DNA of 64,000 nt. Source: Castanea sativa. Taxonomy: Eukaryota; Streptophyta; Magnoliopsida; Fagales; Fagaceae. The notes below the pieces were generated by a model. It made no database searches and had not been told where the DNA came from. It was given only the letters and a program-made list of their open reading frames with translations. Position numbers and translations under genes: made by a program. Below, in pieces: positions 60,895 to 64,000 of this stretch. The stretch lies in NCBI RefSeq assembly GCF_040712315.1, contig NC_134013.1, positions 13,179,001 through 13,243,000 of the forward strand, in the 5' to 3' direction. Each line of letters opens with the position of its first letter. Position 1 is the first letter of the stretch.

Positions 60895-61066
60895 TTTTAA
60901 TAGTGTGAAGGGTGAGGAGAAGTGAGGATGTTTTTGTGTGGTATGAATTTGTGGGGGGATTTGTGGTTAGATAATGGATGGGTATGGTGTATGTATGGAT
61001 GGAGACTGGGTTATCTGCAGAGAATCGCTGCTATTGGCTGGGTTGGATACTATCCTATGACGTGGC
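60895..61066 (-). promoter_or_regulatory. plastocyanin promoter elements
   Basis: On the minus strand upstream of the ATG are a TATA-like TATTAAAA (60895-60902), GATAA (61011-61015, I-box core), CCAAT (61033-61037) and CCACGTCA (61059-61066, an ACGT-core element). GATAA plus ACGT-core pairs are typical of light-regulated photosynthesis genes; their function here is inferred. Confidence 0.45.
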
Positions 61067-62620
61067 TTGGATTTTATGATGTGAGGTGGATATTGTGAGA
61101 ACAAAAGTATGCCATCAGTGATGGCCCATCACCTATAGTTACATGTGTGCTTTGCAATTTGAAAATGTGTAAGCCGTTCTTTGGATTTTGATAAACTGAG
61201 TTAATATATTTCAGTTTTATTAATTCATAACTCAAAATTAATGGACCCCACGGTATCAAGCTTGTTTGGATGATTTATCAAACATTCAGTCAAAATATCT
61301 CAGTTTTTTGAGATATTAGTTAAGAAATCCGGAAAGAAAAAAAAAAAAAATTTGTTTTCAAGTTATGAGTATGAGTTTTGTGGCAATATTGTAATTTCAT
61401 TCACTAAATGAGACCCACTGCTCAGGGCCTAAGCAACTGTTTCTGTATCTTGCTATCGCAAGATTCGCAACCCTGAAAATGTGTGGCCCATGTAGCATTT
61501 CTGCCACAGATTTTATTTTAATTTTTTTGCCAAGAAAATCTGTTACAAACTTACAACATACTGAGATTGAGGCATTCTCGCTACAAATTCTTTTGGTAAC
61601 ACAACCTATGAAGTGCTGATGAGCACAAAAGCAAATGACCCAAGTGTAAATATAAATCTTTCTTTGATTATTGATATCAATGTAAATTTATGGAGACAAA
61701 TTCTCGTACATCACCTATAGTTGCTTTTAGCGAGTGGCTTCTAATTTTCCTTTCTCTGGCCAGGCATAATTTGTTTATGCTTCTTTTTCTTCTCATTTTT
61801 TAAATAAAGGTTGAACCTTGTTTAAACTTGGCAAAAATGAGCCGGACCCATTAACCCACCTGAAGCCAAGCGGTATATGGATAATAAGAATAGTACCTTG
61901 TTTCTATGGGCATGATAGGCCTTCCTTGCACAAAAGACTTTCCTTCCAAACTCAAGTTCTTTGGAACCACCTTGAGTATGAAGGGGATATTATAATATAC
62001 TAGGCTATTCTCATTAATAAATAGACCGTGATTTTGTAAAATGTCATAGGATACTGTGATTTTTTAATATCATATATTACCGTGCTTTTTTATTATTATT
62101 TAGAATATTAAGTATTTTAACACACACACAAGGAGATGAGAGAAGGTTTTTTTTTAAAATTTACAGTGGTGTATTACCGTGCTTTTAGGATTACTATACT
62201 AAACCTAATGTATTCCTATAAATACCCTATATTGAGTTTCTCGCGAAGCATAATTCATTATAGTAAAAATGTTTCCATTAAATATATATGAAATAAAGAT
62301 GTAGTCATTGAAGACTCGTAATTGCATTTGTAAGTTGTCAATATCAATAAGGTAAATTCTTTTTCAATGGTTACGAAAGTTCATACCACCATCTTAATAA
62401 TACGGGGCATTCTAACCACATGATACGTTTTAAACCAATGAAGAAAATAGATCTTTTCATGTATGTTAATTTTGATAAACGATAAGTGCACAATTTCTTC
62501 CTCGAAGTCTCTAACCTTCCTTAGGATTATATAATTTATGTAATTTGCCCTATATGACAACAAACAATGAAAGTACAGGACTGTAAACTCACAGTAAGTT
62601 TCTTTAGTGTACAGCTTGTT
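61067..62620. other. intergenic DNA with a possible MITE
   Basis: At about 61195-61400 inverted-looking segments occur (gataaactgagttaat...cataactcaaaatt and ttcaagttatgagtatgag...), resembling the repeat at 3615-4585. Termini are not clear. The rest is AT-rich without genes. Confidence 0.35.
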
Positions 62621-62639
62621 CTCGGTGATGGATGGAGAT

Positions 62640-62925
62640 GCTAATTGCTAAAGAACCGTCTAGACCCGCTACTCTATAATGACTTCTCACCTGAGTGGTC
62701 AATCAATAATGTAATTAGCAATATTTTGGGTTTCAAATGTTGTTTTTTAGGATGTCTATTTCGTTGGGTCAGAAGGGATTGCAATGTAGCTGCTCATGCA
62801 GCAGCAAAGTTATATCTCAATTTTAAAGAGTTTTGTTTTCAGTAAGGACAATCTACCAGGAGCCTAAGCTGCTGTCTGTAAGGTCGATTGTCCATCCATT
62901 TCTTCTTCTTAAAAAGAATTTGCAG
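62640..62925 (+). pseudogene. RNase H-like fragment, probable LINE 3-prime remnant
   Basis: One frame reads LFRWVRRDCNVAAHAAAKLYL, matching the His-containing end of plant LINE-type RNase H (usual pattern WVRR..N..AH.LAK). A shifted frame downstream gives further low-quality matches. The upstream catalytic Asp segments are not recognisable. Confidence 0.45.
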
Positions 62926-64000
62926 GTTATCAAAGGATTGCTTGTGACACGTTAAGAGAAAATACTCCCAAAGGCCCCAATTAGACACGAAGTTCAATTT
63001 TGCAGACTTCAATGTTTTACTTTGATCAAGACACAAGAGTGCAGCAACAAAATCTACTTCCACCATAACCCCTTAAACCTTTTTTTTATTTTTAAATTTA
63101 TCATGAAACGGGATAACTCAGTCCACTAATTTGTCGTTCATCCAATTAACAGCAATCAATCCTCATATTTTGCTACAAATATTTGCAATAGAAATTTATA
63201 TAAAATATCTCAGTTTTCTTTGATAAAAAGAATCTTTCAACTTGTACTCCCCAAATTTAAATTATGTACACTGGACTAAGTAGCATTGCATGTGTTCTAC
63301 TGCTGTAAGACATAAAAGACATCCTCAATAACTAATCAATGTATAGCTTCCTAGATTATCATCTCTCATCCACATGCATAAATAGCCAGACAAACCATAA
63401 TTCCAAACAAACAACCATTGTATGAAATTATGAATAACCAAATCAAACAACCCCTTTTTTAGTTGGATGGTTTTACACTTGAAGAATGCATCCCAGATAA
63501 ATATTAAATCTTAAAACAAGCTCCATTCTTAAGACATCTCATATAGGGCAATTCGTGGAATAAATAACCTAATTTGTGGGCTGTATTGTTGTTTAAATGG
63601 TAACTTAAGTACACAAGGACCAAATAATCTACATCCAGCCTGTGCCCAACAAAAGCATAACCATAACTCTAACCTCAAGTAAAAGCCCTGCAACTTCAAG
63701 AGTAGACATAAAACCCTAAAACAGAGTATATTATTATTTTCAAACAAAAGGTTGTTATAATTATGTCTCTATCAAAATTCCAATCTCCAAAGCTATCTAG
63801 AGATAACCCTCTAACCAAAAGGCGCCAAAAACAACATATAGGAGTCGATCAACAAGAAGCAAGTGTAATTAATATTAACATAACAACATTGTTTTGACGC
63901 TTTACATTTGATCAATTTCCATTGATGAAACTATCAATATGAAACAAAATAATAATAATAATAATAATAATAATATTAACAATAAAATATTCACAAATGT
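62926..64000. other. AT-rich intergenic DNA
   Basis: No gene is recognised. A (TAA)n microsatellite lies at about 63948-63975. Confidence 0.45.

Noticed and set aside
1..64000. CRISPR-like arrays, prokaryotic defence genes or integrated organelle genes
   Set aside because: No spaced direct-repeat arrays, no prokaryotic operons and no chloroplast or mitochondrial genes were recognised; the repeats seen are microsatellites, short tandem duplications and transposon ends.

Overview
The window is plant nuclear DNA, most likely from a woody eudicot. Its genes have many short AT-rich introns, it carries chloroplast-targeted plastocyanin and a plant-type sterol methyltransferase, and it is very AT-rich with dense MITEs, solo LTRs and plant L1-like LINEs. 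An oak or other Fagales relative is a guess from the repeat style only. There is no bacterial or phage-type system here, and I found no tRNA, rRNA or CRISPR.

Four intact-looking host genes are present: (1) an intronless sterol 24-C-methyltransferase 2 (SMT2 type) on the minus strand at 1382-2464; (2) a 14-exon major facilitator superfamily gene of the tetracycline-resistance / hippocampus-abundant-transcript-like class on the plus strand at 29172-38770; (3) a 10-exon phospholipase D of the delta type on the plus strand at 51747-59207; (4) an intronless plastocyanin precursor (petE) on the minus strand at 60312-60815. They belong to unrelated pathways: membrane sterols, transport, lipid signalling and photosynthetic electron transfer.

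The rest is mostly transposon-derived. Two long degenerate LINEs lie on the plus strand (about 14190-20204 and 42025-48940). The second is bounded by a perfect 15-bp target duplication and has a hAT-type fold-back MITE inside its reverse-transcriptase region. Minus-strand LINE pieces lie at 11995-13110, 28280-28500 and 55892-57950, the last inside PLD intron 8. Four solo LTRs each have a 5-bp target duplication (8385-8902, 9508-10157, 23775-24582, 26410-27121). Elements with long inverted repeats and 9-bp (Mutator-like) or TTA/TAA (Harbinger/Tourist-like) duplications are common.

Two places suggest capture of host sequence by transposons. One is a MAP-kinase-kinase fragment (about 10235-10480) nested inside a Tourist-like element. 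The other is a coiled-coil exon-like segment inside a 1.77-kb Mutator-like element (39943-41709). All coordinates were read by eye. Family names rest on recognised protein motifs and target-duplication lengths, not on database searches.
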